A stretch of 51,172 bases of DNA from an uncultured Trueperaceae bacterium (GTDB lineage Bacteria > Deinococcota > Deinococci > Deinococcales > Trueperaceae). The stretch is taken from assembly GCA_937907415.1 (NCBI GenBank), contig CALCHY010000142.1:1-51172 (forward strand). The letters are read 5' to 3'. Below are positions 8,951 through 17,777 of the stretch, in pieces (position 1 is the stretch's first letter; every line of letters starts with the position of its first letter). The notes beneath the pieces were generated by a model. It was given only the letters and a program-made list of their open reading frames with translations, ran no database searches and had not been told where the DNA came from. The position numbers were made by a program, and so were the translations under genes.

Positions 8951-10051
8951 GTGCGCCTCAGCCCCCTGTTCGGCACCGTCGTAGTCGCCGGCGTCGGCTT
9001 GATCGGCGGCTCCGTGGCGCTCGGCGCGCGGCAACGCTTCTTGGCTGAGAAGGTCATCGGCCTCGACCGCGACGCTACCGTGCTCGATGCGGCGCGGGGC
9101 CTCGGCGCCATCGACGAGGCGCAGCTCGAGGCCGGACCGTGGCTGCAGGAAGCCGACCTGGTGATCCTGGCCACGCCAGCTAGGGCGCTAGTGCCACTAG
9201 GTCAGGCGTTGCTGCCGCACTTGCGTCCCGACGCCATCGTCACCGACGTCGGCAGCACCAAGGGTGGAGTAGTGGCTGGCATGCAGGGGGCGCGCTTCGT
9301 TGGCGGCCACCCCATGGCGGGCAGCGAAAGGGGCGGGGTGCTGAACGCGGACCCCGCCCTGCTCGAGAACGCCGTCTGGGTGCTCACTCCCGAGGAGGGC
9401 GTGACGGACAAGGCGGCCCTCGCCCACGTTCGCGCCTTCGTCGAGGCGCTAGGGGCGCGGCCGATCGAGGTCAGCCCCACCCAGCACGACCGTCTCGTTG
9501 CGACCGTCAGCCACCTGCCGTACCTCGCAGCGGTGGCGCTGACCGCGTTGGTCGACGAGGGGGAGGAGCGCTCGCTCATGATGCTGCTGGCGGCAGGCGG
9601 CTTCCGCGACCTCACCCGCGTCGCCAGCGGCGACCCGCTGATGAGCCGCGACATGCTGGCGGGCAACCGCGAGGCGGTGCGCAGCGCGCTTAGCGCTTAC
9701 CGGCGGCAACTAGAACGCCTCGAGGGGCTGCTGGAGGACCCGGAAGCCCTGATCAGCGCGGGCGAGGCGGCCAAGCGCACGCGTGACAGCATCCCGATCG
9801 TGCGGCGCAGTCTCCTCCCCGCGCGGCACGAGGTCGTGCTCGCCGTGCCTGACAGGCCCGGTGAGCTGGCGCGCATAACGAACGCGCTGGGCGACGCCAA
9901 CGTCAACGTCAAGGACATCGAAGTCCTCAGCATCCGCGAAGCCGGCGGCGCGATCCGCTTGGCGTTCGAGACCTCCGAGGAGCTAGCGCGCGGCACCGCC
10001 TCACTGCGCGAGGCTGGCTACGAGGTGCGCAGCCGCAACAACGGCGGCTAG
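8951..10051 (+). CDS. tyrA: Prephenate dehydrogenase with C-terminal ACT domain
   Basis: 366 residues, starting at GTG 8951, three bases after the DAHP synthase stop. It oxidises prephenate to 4-hydroxyphenylpyruvate, the tyrosine branch. Seen: the Rossmann motif GVGLIGGS (14-21), VTDVGSTKGGV, the catalytic-region HPMAGSERGGV and SPTQHDRLVATVSHLPY, and a C-terminal ACT domain (about 295-366, PDRPGELARITNALGDANVN) of the kind that binds amino acids for feedback control. It is in one operon with DAHP synthase, so the whole unit points to tyrosine supply. No chorismate mutase domain is fused. Confidence 0.95.
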   Translation: MRLSPLFGTVVVAGVGLIGGSVALGARQRFLAEKVIGLDRDATVLDAARGLGAIDEAQLEAGPWLQEADLVILATPARALVPLGQALLPHLRPDAIVTDVGSTKGGVVAGMQGARFVGGHPMAGSERGGVLNADPALLENAVWVLTPEEGVTDKAALAHVRAFVEALGARPIEVSPTQHDRLVATVSHLPYLAAVALTALVDEGEERSLMMLLAAGGFRDLTRVASGDPLMSRDMLAGNREAVRSALSAYRRQLERLEGLLEDPEALISAGEAAKRTRDSIPIVRRSLLPARHEVVLAVPDRPGELARITNALGDANVNVKDIEVLSIREAGGAIRLAFETSEELARGTASLREAGYEVRSRNNGG

Positions 10052-10070
10052 CCACCGCAGTCCGGTTATC

Positions 10071-10313
10071 GTGCCCCTGGTGCAACGGGCCGAACTCTTC
10101 GACTTGGCCGTGACGCGAGCGGCGACCTACCTCGACCGGCTAAGGCCGGGGTGGCGCGCGGCGCCGCCGCCAGCGCCGGAGCTGGCCGCCATCTTGGAAC
10201 TCTGGTACTTGCGCACGCGCTTCGCTTACCGCATACCGCTCGAGCAGGTCGTCGGGGCGCTGGAGGCCGCCGCGGCCACTAGCGGGAGCGACGACCCCCT
10301 CACACGAGGCTGA
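10071..10313 (+). CDS. Small hypothetical protein after tyrA
   Basis: 80 residues from a GTG at 10071, 19 bases after the tyrA stop on the same strand. It is Ala/Leu/Arg-rich with a predicted helical pattern and a distinctive centre, LELWYLRTRFAYRIPLEQVV. No family is recognised and no ribosome site is evident. Its last 14 bases overlap the 3' end of the convergent thiolase gene. The aromatic residues and position suggest a real last gene of the aromatic operon, but a spurious GC-rich frame is possible. Confidence 0.5.
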   Translation: MPLVQRAELFDLAVTRAATYLDRLRPGWRAAPPPAPELAAILELWYLRTRFAYRIPLEQVVGALEAAAATSGSDDPLTRG

Positions 10314-11472
10314 AGAGCGCCGCCATCCCCTGCCCGCCACCCACGCACATCGACACGATGCCGTGCTTGACGCCGCGGCGGTGCATCTCGGCGAACAGGT
10401 CAGCGGCTATGCGCGCCCCAGTCGCCCCGAGCGGGTGGCCGATGGCGATCGCCCCGCCGTTGACGTTGAGTTTCTCGTCCGGAATGCCCAACTCGTGCTG
10501 GCAGAAGTACGCCTGGCTGGCGAACGCCTCGTTGATCTCGATGAGGTCGATGTCGTCAAGCGTCATGCCGACCTTGTCGAGGAGCTTGCGGATGGCGGGC
10601 ACCGGACCGATGCCCATCACTTCAGGCTCGACCCCAACTACGGCGGCTTGCACCAACTTCGCGAGTGGCTTCAGGCCAAGGGCGCTGGCTTCCTCTGCGC
10701 GCATGATGACGCTCATGGCAGCGCCGTCGTTCAGAGGGCTTGAGTTGCCTGCCGTTACGGTCGCGGCTTCGTCCTGAGCGAAGACGGTCGGTAAGGTCGC
10801 GAGCTTCTCCAGGCTGGAGCCAGCGCGCGGGCCTTCGTCGACCTCGAGCACGACGTCGTGCCAGGCGCCTGCCTCGTCAACGACGCGCGTTGCGACGGGC
10901 ACGACCTGGTCCGCGAAGCGCCCAGCCGCCCGCGCCGCCAGGGCCTTCTCGTGGCTCGCGAGCGCGAACCGGTCCTGTTGCTCGCGGGTGATCCCGTAGC
11001 GCCGCGCGACCTCCTCCGCCGTCTGGCCCATGGTGTGGTAAGCGCCCGGCTTCTTCCTCACGAGTTCGCGGTTGAGCGATAGGTGGTGACCGCCCATCGG
11101 CACGCGGCTCGTGCAGTCGCTACCGCCGGCGAGCACGACCTCGTTCATGCCGTAGGCAACGGAGTGCACGCCCTGCACGATCGTCTGCAGGCCGGAGGCG
11201 CAGAAGCGGTTGACCGTGACGCCAGCCACGGCGTCCGGCAACCCGGCGATCTGAACGGCGATGCGCGCGAGGTTGTAGCCCGCCTCCCCTTCCGGGTGAG
11301 CGTTGCCGATGAGAACGTCATCGATGCGCCCATCAGCCAGCCCGGGAGTGCGCTCGAGCGCGGCGCGGATGACGAGTGCGGCCAAGTCGTCTGGGCGCGT
11401 GTCCTTGAGCATGCCCTTGTGGGCGCGCCCTACCGGAGTGCGGATTGCGGTAGTGATGACTACGTCTTGCAC
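10300..11472 (-). CDS. Acetyl-CoA acetyltransferase (thiolase)
   Basis: 390-residue thiolase. It cleaves 3-oxoacyl-CoA with CoA (last step of beta-oxidation) or condenses two acetyl-CoA. Seen: the acyl-acceptor Cys91 in NRFCASGLQ, His346 in AIAIGHPLGATGAR and the general base Cys376 in SMCVGGGQG, plus NEAFASQ. All catalytic residues are intact. The start is GTG 11472, giving VQDVVITTAIRTPVG, the usual thiolase N-terminus, with a G-rich ribosome site just upstream. It follows minC after 19 bases and looks like the last gene of the ftsK-mreD-mrdA-minC run, although it has no envelope role. FadA versus AtoB specificity cannot be decided. Confidence 0.93.
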   Translation of the reverse strand: MQDVVITTAIRTPVGRAHKGMLKDTRPDDLAALVIRAALERTPGLADGRIDDVLIGNAHPEGEAGYNLARIAVQIAGLPDAVAGVTVNRFCASGLQTIVQGVHSVAYGMNEVVLAGGSDCTSRVPMGGHHLSLNRELVRKKPGAYHTMGQTAEEVARRYGITREQQDRFALASHEKALAARAAGRFADQVVPVATRVVDEAGAWHDVVLEVDEGPRAGSSLEKLATLPTVFAQDEAATVTAGNSSPLNDGAAMSVIMRAEEASALGLKPLAKLVQAAVVGVEPEVMGIGPVPAIRKLLDKVGMTLDDIDLIEINEAFASQAYFCQHELGIPDEKLNVNGGAIAIGHPLGATGARIAADLFAEMHRRGVKHGIVSMCVGGGQGMAALFSLV

Positions 11473-11491
11473 GCTGTTCCCCCTACTCGGC

Positions 11492-12058
11492 TTAGTTCGT
11501 GTTCCACGGCCGGATGACGATGGCGCCATCCTTGAGGTGCGCGACTTCTGGTCCATCTTCACTCTCGCCGCTGTTGCTGCCAGCCTGCGCGAGTGCGTTA
11601 CCGATGCGCAGTTGCGGGCTCATGATGCGCTCGGCCCAGATCACGGCCTTCTCGTTGCCGCTCGCGCCCGCGTGCGCCAGCCCGCGCAGCGTGCCTACGA
11701 CGATGATGTCGTCGTTCGCCAATATCTCAGCGCCGGCGTTCACGTCGCCGAGCACGACGACGGAGCCGGTCGAGTCGACCTTGCCGCCGCTCCTAACGGT
11801 GCGGGCGACGATGACCGTTTCGCCGCGCGCCTGCATGACCGAGATAGGGGGCCGCACGTCGACCAGTTCGCCACCAGCTGCGCTCACGCGCCCCGCGATG
11901 GCCGTGACGAGGGCGTAAGTGGTGCGTTCGCTGATCTCGACGAACACCTTGTCTTGTAGCAGCTCCGAGTGCGCGTCGAGGACGGCAGCCACGCTGCCTA
12001 CATCGTCACCGGGTTCCAGGCTGAGCAGGATTCCGCCACGGGTCCCTCTGGCTTTCAT
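11492..12058 (-). CDS. minC: Septum site-determining protein MinC
   Basis: 188 residues. The C-terminal half (about 95-185) is the right-handed beta-helix MinC_C domain, recognisable from VRSGGKVDSTGSVVVLGDVNAGAEI and the repeated hydrophobic/glycine pattern up to SPQLRIGNA. The N-terminal half is the smaller FtsZ-inhibiting domain. MinC with MinD blocks FtsZ rings away from midcell. The ATG at 12058 lies five bases after the PBP2 stop, with GGAGG inside the PBP2 end as ribosome site. The order mreD-mrdA-minC is known in this phylum. No minD or minE is in the window. The last 25 or so residues (GESEDG...) are an acidic tail. Confidence 0.9.
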   Translation of the reverse strand: MKARGTRGGILLSLEPGDDVGSVAAVLDAHSELLQDKVFVEISERTTYALVTAIAGRVSAAGGELVDVRPPISVMQARGETVIVARTVRSGGKVDSTGSVVVLGDVNAGAEILANDDIIVVGTLRGLAHAGASGNEKAVIWAERIMSPQLRIGNALAQAGSNSGESEDGPEVAHLKDGAIVIRPWNTN

Positions 12059-12063
12059 GGTTG

Positions 12064-13857
12064 TTACGGCACCTCCACGCCATGCAGTCTCCAGTAACCC
12101 GCTAGAAAGTCCCGCGCGATGGGGATCGCAACGCGTGAACTGGAGCCGCCGTACTCGATGAATACCACGACGGCAACCTCGGGGGCCTCATAAGGTGAGA
12201 ACCCCATGAACCAAGCGTGCGTGTAGTCGCCGCCGCGCGGCGTTTGGGCCGTGCCGGTCTTGCCTGCCACGCTGACGGGGAACGCGTTGGGGCCAAGGAT
12301 GCTGCGGGACGGGAAGTCCGTAAGCATCATGCGCATGCCCTCCTTGAGGGTCGAGTAGTAGTCGCCGGGCACCTCGCGCGTCTCGGGCACCTGGACTTCG
12401 TCGCCGATCTTCGCGACCAGGTAAGGCTCGACCTCGTGACCGTTCATCGCCACGGTGGAGATGAGCTGCGCTATCTGCAGCGGCGTGCTGAGCACGTCGC
12501 CCTGCCCGATGATGGTGTTGAGCGTGAAGCCAGGCAGCCACCCGTGGTTGTACTGCGGTTGCGCCCGCACCCAAGCTTGGTCTGGGATGCGGCCAGCCTT
12601 CTCCTCCGGCAGCCCGATGTCGAGGCGCACGCCGAAGCCGAACTCGCGCGCGCGGTCGACGACGTCGCTGATGAGCGGCGCCCAGCCGACGCCGAAGTCG
12701 GGCGTTACGGCGGCGGCGTGCCAATAGTAGGTGTTGCAGCTGTCTGCGATGGCCTGCTTGACCGTGTAGCCGCCCTTGCCGTACGTGTCCCAGTTACGCC
12801 ACGTCGTGCCGCCGAACGTGAAGCTCGCCGAGCATTGGTACTGCGTGTTGGGTCCGACGTAATGCTTCTCGAGCAGGGTGGACGAGGTGACGATCTTGAA
12901 CGTCGAAGCCGGAGCGTACGCCTCGACGGCGCGGTTGGAGAGCGGCATGTGCCGCGAGTCGGTGAGGATGGCGGTCACGGCGTCCGGGTCTGACGGCCTG
13001 CGGGTGAAGACGTTCTGATCGAAGGAGGGGGCGCTTGCCATCGCGAGGATCTCACCCGTTCGCGGGTCGAGCGCGATGATGGCGCCACGCAATACCGTCT
13101 CCGTCGGTAGTTTCACGCGCACGCGGTCCGTGTTCACGTACTGCAGCGCACCTGCGAGCACGTCCTCGGCGAGGCGCTGCACTTGCGGGTCGAGGGTGAG
13201 GGTCACGTCCAGCCCGGGGTTGGCGCTCAGCACGACCTGCGACGCAAGCTCCGCCCCGCGGTTGTCTACCTCGACCTGGCGCGTGCCAGCAGCGCCGAAG
13301 AGGACGTCCTCCAGCCCCGCCTCGAGGCCCATGACGCCCACCAGGTCGTTGTTCGAGTAGCCAGGGTTGCGGGCGGGGTCGGCTTGCGAGGTGTAGCCGA
13401 TGGTCTGCGCCGCGAGGTTAGTCGGGTAGGTGCGCTCGAGGCGCTCGCGGAGGTAGAGGTTAGGGCTGGCTGCCACGCGCTCCTCGACGGCGCTTACGAG
13501 CTGATCTGGGATGTTCCACGCCAGCACCGTGCCGTTCTGCGCCTCTTCCGCCTTGCTGCGGTCGGGTTGGCGCGGCTCGCCCGCCAGGTCGAGGAGGGCG
13601 GCCAAGTGCTCCCAGTCTGGAATGGGGCCGCCACGGTAGAGGAGGTCGTATGCCACGCGGTCGTCGGCGAGGACGGTGCCGTCGCGCGCCAGGATGCGGC
13701 CGCGCAGCGGCACGATGTGCCGTTGTTGGGTGGCGTTCTGCATGGAGCGCGCCGTGAACTCATCGACCATGACTAGTTGCAAGTACATGAGGCGAGCGGC
13801 AAGTAGCGCAAGCACCGTGAGCACGGCGGCGAGGAGGACCTTCATGCGCCCCTGCAT
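12064..13857 (-). CDS. mrdA: Penicillin-binding protein 2 (peptidoglycan transpeptidase)
   Basis: 597 residues: a short cytoplasmic start, one membrane helix (about 7-29), the PBP dimer/pedestal domain (about 50-220) and a transpeptidase domain. Seen: the active-site S318-x-x-K321 (ASTFK), the SxN motif SCN (373-375) and KTG (533-535) in VAGKTGTAQT. It cross-links lateral-wall peptidoglycan with the elongation machinery. Class B, with no glycosyltransferase domain. Its ATG shares a base with the mreD stop (TGATG), so it is translationally coupled. An ATG four codons later is an alternative start. The mreD neighbour supports the elongasome role over a FtsI role. Confidence 0.95.
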   Translation of the reverse strand: MQGRMKVLLAAVLTVLALLAARLMYLQLVMVDEFTARSMQNATQQRHIVPLRGRILARDGTVLADDRVAYDLLYRGGPIPDWEHLAALLDLAGEPRQPDRSKAEEAQNGTVLAWNIPDQLVSAVEERVAASPNLYLRERLERTYPTNLAAQTIGYTSQADPARNPGYSNNDLVGVMGLEAGLEDVLFGAAGTRQVEVDNRGAELASQVVLSANPGLDVTLTLDPQVQRLAEDVLAGALQYVNTDRVRVKLPTETVLRGAIIALDPRTGEILAMASAPSFDQNVFTRRPSDPDAVTAILTDSRHMPLSNRAVEAYAPASTFKIVTSSTLLEKHYVGPNTQYQCSASFTFGGTTWRNWDTYGKGGYTVKQAIADSCNTYYWHAAAVTPDFGVGWAPLISDVVDRAREFGFGVRLDIGLPEEKAGRIPDQAWVRAQPQYNHGWLPGFTLNTIIGQGDVLSTPLQIAQLISTVAMNGHEVEPYLVAKIGDEVQVPETREVPGDYYSTLKEGMRMMLTDFPSRSILGPNAFPVSVAGKTGTAQTPRGGDYTHAWFMGFSPYEAPEVAVVVFIEYGGSSSRVAIPIARDFLAGYWRLHGVEVP

Positions 13858-14348
13858 CAGAGGAGTTCTTTCTGCAGCACCCTACTTCGCTCTAGGAGGG
13901 CAGCGCTCCACGGCAACACCAGCAGCCCAGCTGCCACGGTGAGGGCGCTCTCAACGAGCGCAACGGCTCCGGCGCGGCCGAACCCGCCCATGCTGCCTGA
14001 CAACCACCAGATGACGCCGAGCATGACGGTCCACTTGCCAACGCTCGCGACGAACACGACGAGCATGCGCTCGAACATGCCAGCGTTGGATAGTTGCGCG
14101 CGCACCATCGAACCGGCCAAGGCGGCGGCGGCGAGCGCGAAGGCGTGCGTGCCGAGCACGCCGTTGCCCATGACGTCCTGTAGCAGGCCGGCGCCGTACG
14201 CCACGAGCACGAGCTGCCATGGCTGGACGCGCCACAGCAGCGTGAGCACGGCGAGGAGGAACAAGTCCGGCGCCGGAATGGGCGCTAGCAACGAGGATAG
14301 AAAGCCCTGCGCCACGATGAGAATGAGGTAGAACAGCACGAGGCGCAC
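13857..14348 (-). CDS. mreD: Rod shape-determining protein MreD
   Basis: 163 residues with five or six predicted membrane helices: about 3-20, 28-45, 47-65, 70-88, 100-118 and 130-150. The family pattern APIPAPDLFLLAVL and a GLLQDV motif after a membrane helix are typical of MreD. It is an elongasome membrane component linking MreC to PBP2/RodA. I place the start at GTG 14348 because a TACACT box lies six bases before it; an in-frame TTG at 14369 would lie upstream of that box. No mreB or mreC is in the window. It is followed without a gap by mrdA. Confidence 0.88.
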   Translation of the reverse strand: MRLVLFYLILIVAQGFLSSLLAPIPAPDLFLLAVLTLLWRVQPWQLVLVAYGAGLLQDVMGNGVLGTHAFALAAAALAGSMVRAQLSNAGMFERMLVVFVASVGKWTVMLGVIWWLSGSMGGFGRAGAVALVESALTVAAGLLVLPWSAALLERSRVLQKELL

Positions 14349-14354
14349 GGGCCA

Positions 14355-14360
14355 AGTGTA
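14355..14360 (-). promoter_or_regulatory. -10 box TACACT of a leaderless promoter (mreD)
   Basis: The minus-strand TACACT ends six bases before GTG 14348 and lies just after the ftsK stop. It gives mreD-mrdA-minC a promoter independent of ftsK. Confidence 0.55.
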
Positions 14361-14396
14361 ACCAACCAAGGCTGAGGTCTCGGTTAGTCGCCACCC

Positions 14397-17300
14397 CTAT
14401 TTTCCGAAGATGTTCGGCAGCTCCTCGAACGGCACGAGTACGTCGCGCGGCTTGCTGCCCTGGTGCGGCCCCACCACGCCGAGCGCCTCCAGCGAGTCCA
14501 TGAGCTTGCCTGCGCGCGCATGCCCAACGGACAGGCGGCGCTGCAGCCGCGACACGCTCGCCTGACCCTCGTTGATGACCAACTCTGCCGCGGTCCTCAA
14601 CTTGTCGTCGTTCCAGTCGATGAGCCCGGTGGCCGTCGACTCGTCCGCTGGCGGCGGGTCGAAGTCCGCGCCGTACGCCTCGCCGAAGTCGTCGTCGAAG
14701 TACTGCCTGCGCAGGAAGTCGGCCAGGCGCCCGATCTCGTTCTCGCTGACGAACGGCCCCTGCAACCTGACGGCCTTCACGAGTCCGGGTTGGTAATAGA
14801 GCATGTCGCCCATGCCGATCAGCCGCTCCGCGCCCATGGAGTCGAGGATGGTGCGCGAGTCGTGGCTGCTCGACACGGCGAACGCCATGCGCGCAGGGAC
14901 GTTGACCTTGATGAGGCTCGTAAGGATGTCGACGGACGGCCGCTGCGTCGCCAAGATCAGGTGCATGCCGGTGGCGCGCGCCATCTGGGCGAGCCGCATG
15001 ATGGCGGACTCGACCTCCTTGGGGCTCGTGATCATCAGGTCGGCCAACTCGTCGATGATGACGGCGATGAACGGCAGTGGCGGCAAGTCGAGGCTGCGCG
15101 CCTTCTCGTTGTACTGGTCGAGGTTCTTGGCCCCGACCTTGGACATCATCTTGTAGCGCCGCTCCATGTGCTTAACGGTGCCGAGGAGCACGCCAGCCGC
15201 GTCCGACGGGTTAGTGACGACGGGCCGCAGCAAGTGAGGGATGCCGTCGTACGGCGTGAGCTCCACCATCTTGGGGTCGATCATCAGCAGGCGCATCTCG
15301 GTCGGCAAGAAGCGGTAAAGCAGCGAAGCGATCAGGGTGTTGACGGCAACGGACTTGCCAGACCCCGTCGATCCTGCGATGAGCAGGTGCGGCATGCGGG
15401 TGAGGTCGCCGATCATCATGTCGCCGTCGATGGAGCGGCCGAGCACGATGGGCATGCGCGCCTTCGAGCGGCGGTAACTACTGCTGGCGACGGCCTCGCG
15501 GAAGCGCACGAGTTCGCGGTGCGCGTTGGGCACCTCGAGGCCGATGACGCTCTTGCCTGGGATGGGCGCCTCGATGCGCACCGAACCAACGGCCATCGCG
15601 AGGGCGAGGTCGTCCGCCAGGTTGGAGAAGCGGCTGATCTTCTCGCCGGGCGCCGGCTCGACCTCGAAGCGCGTGACTGACGGGCCGCGCACGGACGAAG
15701 TCACGCGGCCACCAAGGCGGAAGCTGCCCAAGGTGTCGTCGATCTGGCGCACGCGCGCCAAGTTCTCGTTGGCTGTGGCGCGCGGGTCGAGGGCCGGCGC
15801 TTCCGGCTCGTCGAGGAGCTCGAGCGGTGGGATCTGGATGGGGATGGCGCCGACCTCTGGGAGTCCGGCCTCCGGCGCGGTCTCTGCCGCCGCCCCTTGC
15901 GCCGGCAACTCGGAATCGTCGATGAGCGCGCGTTCCAAGCGCGGGTCCCTGACTTGAACGGCCGAGTGGGAGCTGGACTGCGCGGTCGCTGCGACCGGCG
16001 CTGCGCCAGCCGCGCGCCCGGGAGCGCGCTCGTCCGGCGTCGCCGTGAACGCCTGTGGGGCGTTCTCGTCGGCGTAGGCGTCCTCTTCCCCGTACTGCGC
16101 CGCCTCGCGCCTCTCCAGCTCAACGGCCTCGGCGCGCTCAGCCGCGGCGCGTTCGGCTGCCGCGCGTTCCGCAGCGAGCAGTTCGGCCGCCTGCCGGTCT
16201 GCCGCCTCCTTGACCGCCGCTTCCTCCGCATCGGCGGCGGCGCGGCGCGCTACCGCCTCGAGGGCCTCGCGCACGTGGGCTACTTCGCCAAGGAGCCTGC
16301 GCCCCTTGGTGTCTAGCTCCGAGGCGAGCGTGGCGTGGAAGTCGAGCAGCAGCGGGTGCTCAGGGTAGCTAACCAACGCCTCCTGCAAGTCGGCCATGAG
16401 TGGACGCCAGCCATCGAAGCGCGCACTGGCAGCCTCGAGGCCCTCAGCCTCGGCCTCGAGTGCGCGCAGCTCCGCCAAGCGCTTGTGGTGCGCTTGGGAG
16501 GCGCCAGCCAGTTGGCGTGGTGACATGCCCTTGAGGGCGCGCTTGTCGACGTCGCGCTCGCGGGCCAAGCGCTTGTTGCGCTCGAGCAGCGCGGTGGTTT
16601 CCAACAGGAGCGTCTTACGCAGCCGGTCGAGCGCGTCGGCCGCGCGGCCGCGCTCGGTGACGGCGTCGCCAAGCAAGCGCTTCACGTCCGCGCCCCACAC
16701 CTCGAAGGTGGCGGCGCGGGCGCCGAAGGGGTCACCGCCGTCTGGGGCGCGGCTCACTTCGGAGTCGACTTGCACCGCCAGGTCGGCGGCGCGGTCCTTG
16801 GCGAACCCGGCAACGGCGCCCTGCCACGCAGCCAGGTCGGCGCGCGCCTCGCGCAGCACAGGCAAGGTCGCGTCGCCGAGGCGCGCGCGCGAGGCCTTGA
16901 CGTCGTCGCGCCAATGCTCGAGCTCCCGACTGCCTGGGTAGAGCTCCGCGAGCGCCTCCAAGTCGCGGCCTAGCTCGACTAGCGCGCGCCGCGCCTGCGC
17001 GACGTCGGCCTGGAAAGCCGCGCGGCGCTTCGCCGTCTCGCGCGTCGTGACTAGCCACCGCCATGCGCGTTTGATGCCGGTGACGGCGGCACCGAGCGCC
17101 ACCCTGAGGAGCCTGGTCGGCGGCCAGCCAGCCAGCAGGTCGATGCCGACGCTGCCGACGACCACGGCGGGCACCGCTGCGAGCGCGCCCCAGGCGCCGC
17201 CAAGCGAGGCACGGAGTCCAGCCCCCCACGATCCGGCGGCGGCGGGCGCGACCGCGACGATCACACCCCACAGACCAGCCGCGGTCAGGAGGTACCCGCT

Positions 17301-17567
17301 GGTCGCGCGCGGCCACCAGCGCGGGTTGCGGCGCACGAGGAACAAGGCGCCGATGACGATGAGCGGCAACGGCAGCGCGTAGGCTCCAATGCCGAGGCGC
17401 CCTACTAGCGCGCCCCTCACCGTCTTGCCAAGCTCACCCGACGGAAGTTGCGGCACGAGCACCCCTGCCAGGAACGCTCCAGCTGTCAGGACTACGAGGC
17501 CGACGGCCTCGATGTCGAGGCGGTGGTTCTCACTTCGCTTGCGGTCCTGGCGGGCCTTCTTCTTCAC
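14397..17567 (-). CDS. ftsK: DNA translocase FtsK
   Basis: 1056 residues. The N-terminal membrane domain has about four helices (about 20-160). A long linker (about 165-560) is predicted mostly coiled coil, with Ala/Glu/Arg repeats such as [18 protein letters not shown]. The motor has Walker A GSTGSGKS (about 730-737) and Walker B LLMIDPKM. The C-terminal winged-helix gamma domain (about 990-1050; [22 protein letters not shown]) reads KOPS-like sites. It pumps chromosome ends through the septum. The start is GTG 17567, seven bases after a TACACT box. The linker is longer and more helical than the usual Pro/Gln-rich linker. First gene of the run into mreD. Confidence 0.96.
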   Translation of the reverse strand: MKKKARQDRKRSENHRLDIEAVGLVVLTAGAFLAGVLVPQLPSGELGKTVRGALVGRLGIGAYALPLPLIVIGALFLVRRNPRWWPRATSGYLLTAAGLWGVIVAVAPAAAGSWGAGLRASLGGAWGALAAVPAVVVGSVGIDLLAGWPPTRLLRVALGAAVTGIKRAWRWLVTTRETAKRRAAFQADVAQARRALVELGRDLEALAELYPGSRELEHWRDDVKASRARLGDATLPVLREARADLAAWQGAVAGFAKDRAADLAVQVDSEVSRAPDGGDPFGARAATFEVWGADVKRLLGDAVTERGRAADALDRLRKTLLLETTALLERNKRLARERDVDKRALKGMSPRQLAGASQAHHKRLAELRALEAEAEGLEAASARFDGWRPLMADLQEALVSYPEHPLLLDFHATLASELDTKGRRLLGEVAHVREALEAVARRAAADAEEAAVKEAADRQAAELLAAERAAAERAAAERAEAVELERREAAQYGEEDAYADENAPQAFTATPDERAPGRAAGAAPVAATAQSSSHSAVQVRDPRLERALIDDSELPAQGAAAETAPEAGLPEVGAIPIQIPPLELLDEPEAPALDPRATANENLARVRQIDDTLGSFRLGGRVTSSVRGPSVTRFEVEPAPGEKISRFSNLADDLALAMAVGSVRIEAPIPGKSVIGLEVPNAHRELVRFREAVASSSYRRSKARMPIVLGRSIDGDMMIGDLTRMPHLLIAGSTGSGKSVAVNTLIASLLYRFLPTEMRLLMIDPKMVELTPYDGIPHLLRPVVTNPSDAAGVLLGTVKHMERRYKMMSKVGAKNLDQYNEKARSLDLPPLPFIAVIIDELADLMITSPKEVESAIMRLAQMARATGMHLILATQRPSVDILTSLIKVNVPARMAFAVSSSHDSRTILDSMGAERLIGMGDMLYYQPGLVKAVRLQGPFVSENEIGRLADFLRRQYFDDDFGEAYGADFDPPPADESTATGLIDWNDDKLRTAAELVINEGQASVSRLQRRLSVGHARAGKLMDSLEALGVVGPHQGSKPRDVLVPFEELPNIFGK

Positions 17568-17574
17568 GGTGCCT

Positions 17575-17580
17575 AGTGTA
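17575..17580 (-). promoter_or_regulatory. -10 box TACACT of a leaderless promoter (ftsK)
   Basis: The minus-strand TACACT ends seven bases before GTG 17567. No clear -35 box. Confidence 0.6.
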
Positions 17581-17764
17581 CCGCCCGAGCAAGAAGCGGC
17601 CGGAGGTCATTTCCACGAAGCGCGCGGGCGCTGGAGTTACCAAGCGGCCAAGCGCGCCCCGCAACCATCCTGGCAGGCACGACAGCGCCCGATCGCGTCC
17701 TGGACGCCAACGCCGACGTCCAGGCGCCAGCGGCAGGGTAATAAAGTCGTAAGAGGCCGAGTGA

Positions 17765-17770
17765 GACAAT
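17765..17770 (+). promoter_or_regulatory. Possible -10 box GACAAT (diguanylate cyclase)
   Basis: GACAAT ends seven bases before ATG 17778, the same spacing as the TANNNT boxes, but with G at the first position and no clear -35. Confidence 0.3.
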
Positions 17771-17777
17771 CTGGTGC

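Noticed and set aside
14463..15680. Long open frame opposite ftsK
   Set aside because: Antisense to the conserved FtsK motor; Arg/His/Val-rich with no motif.
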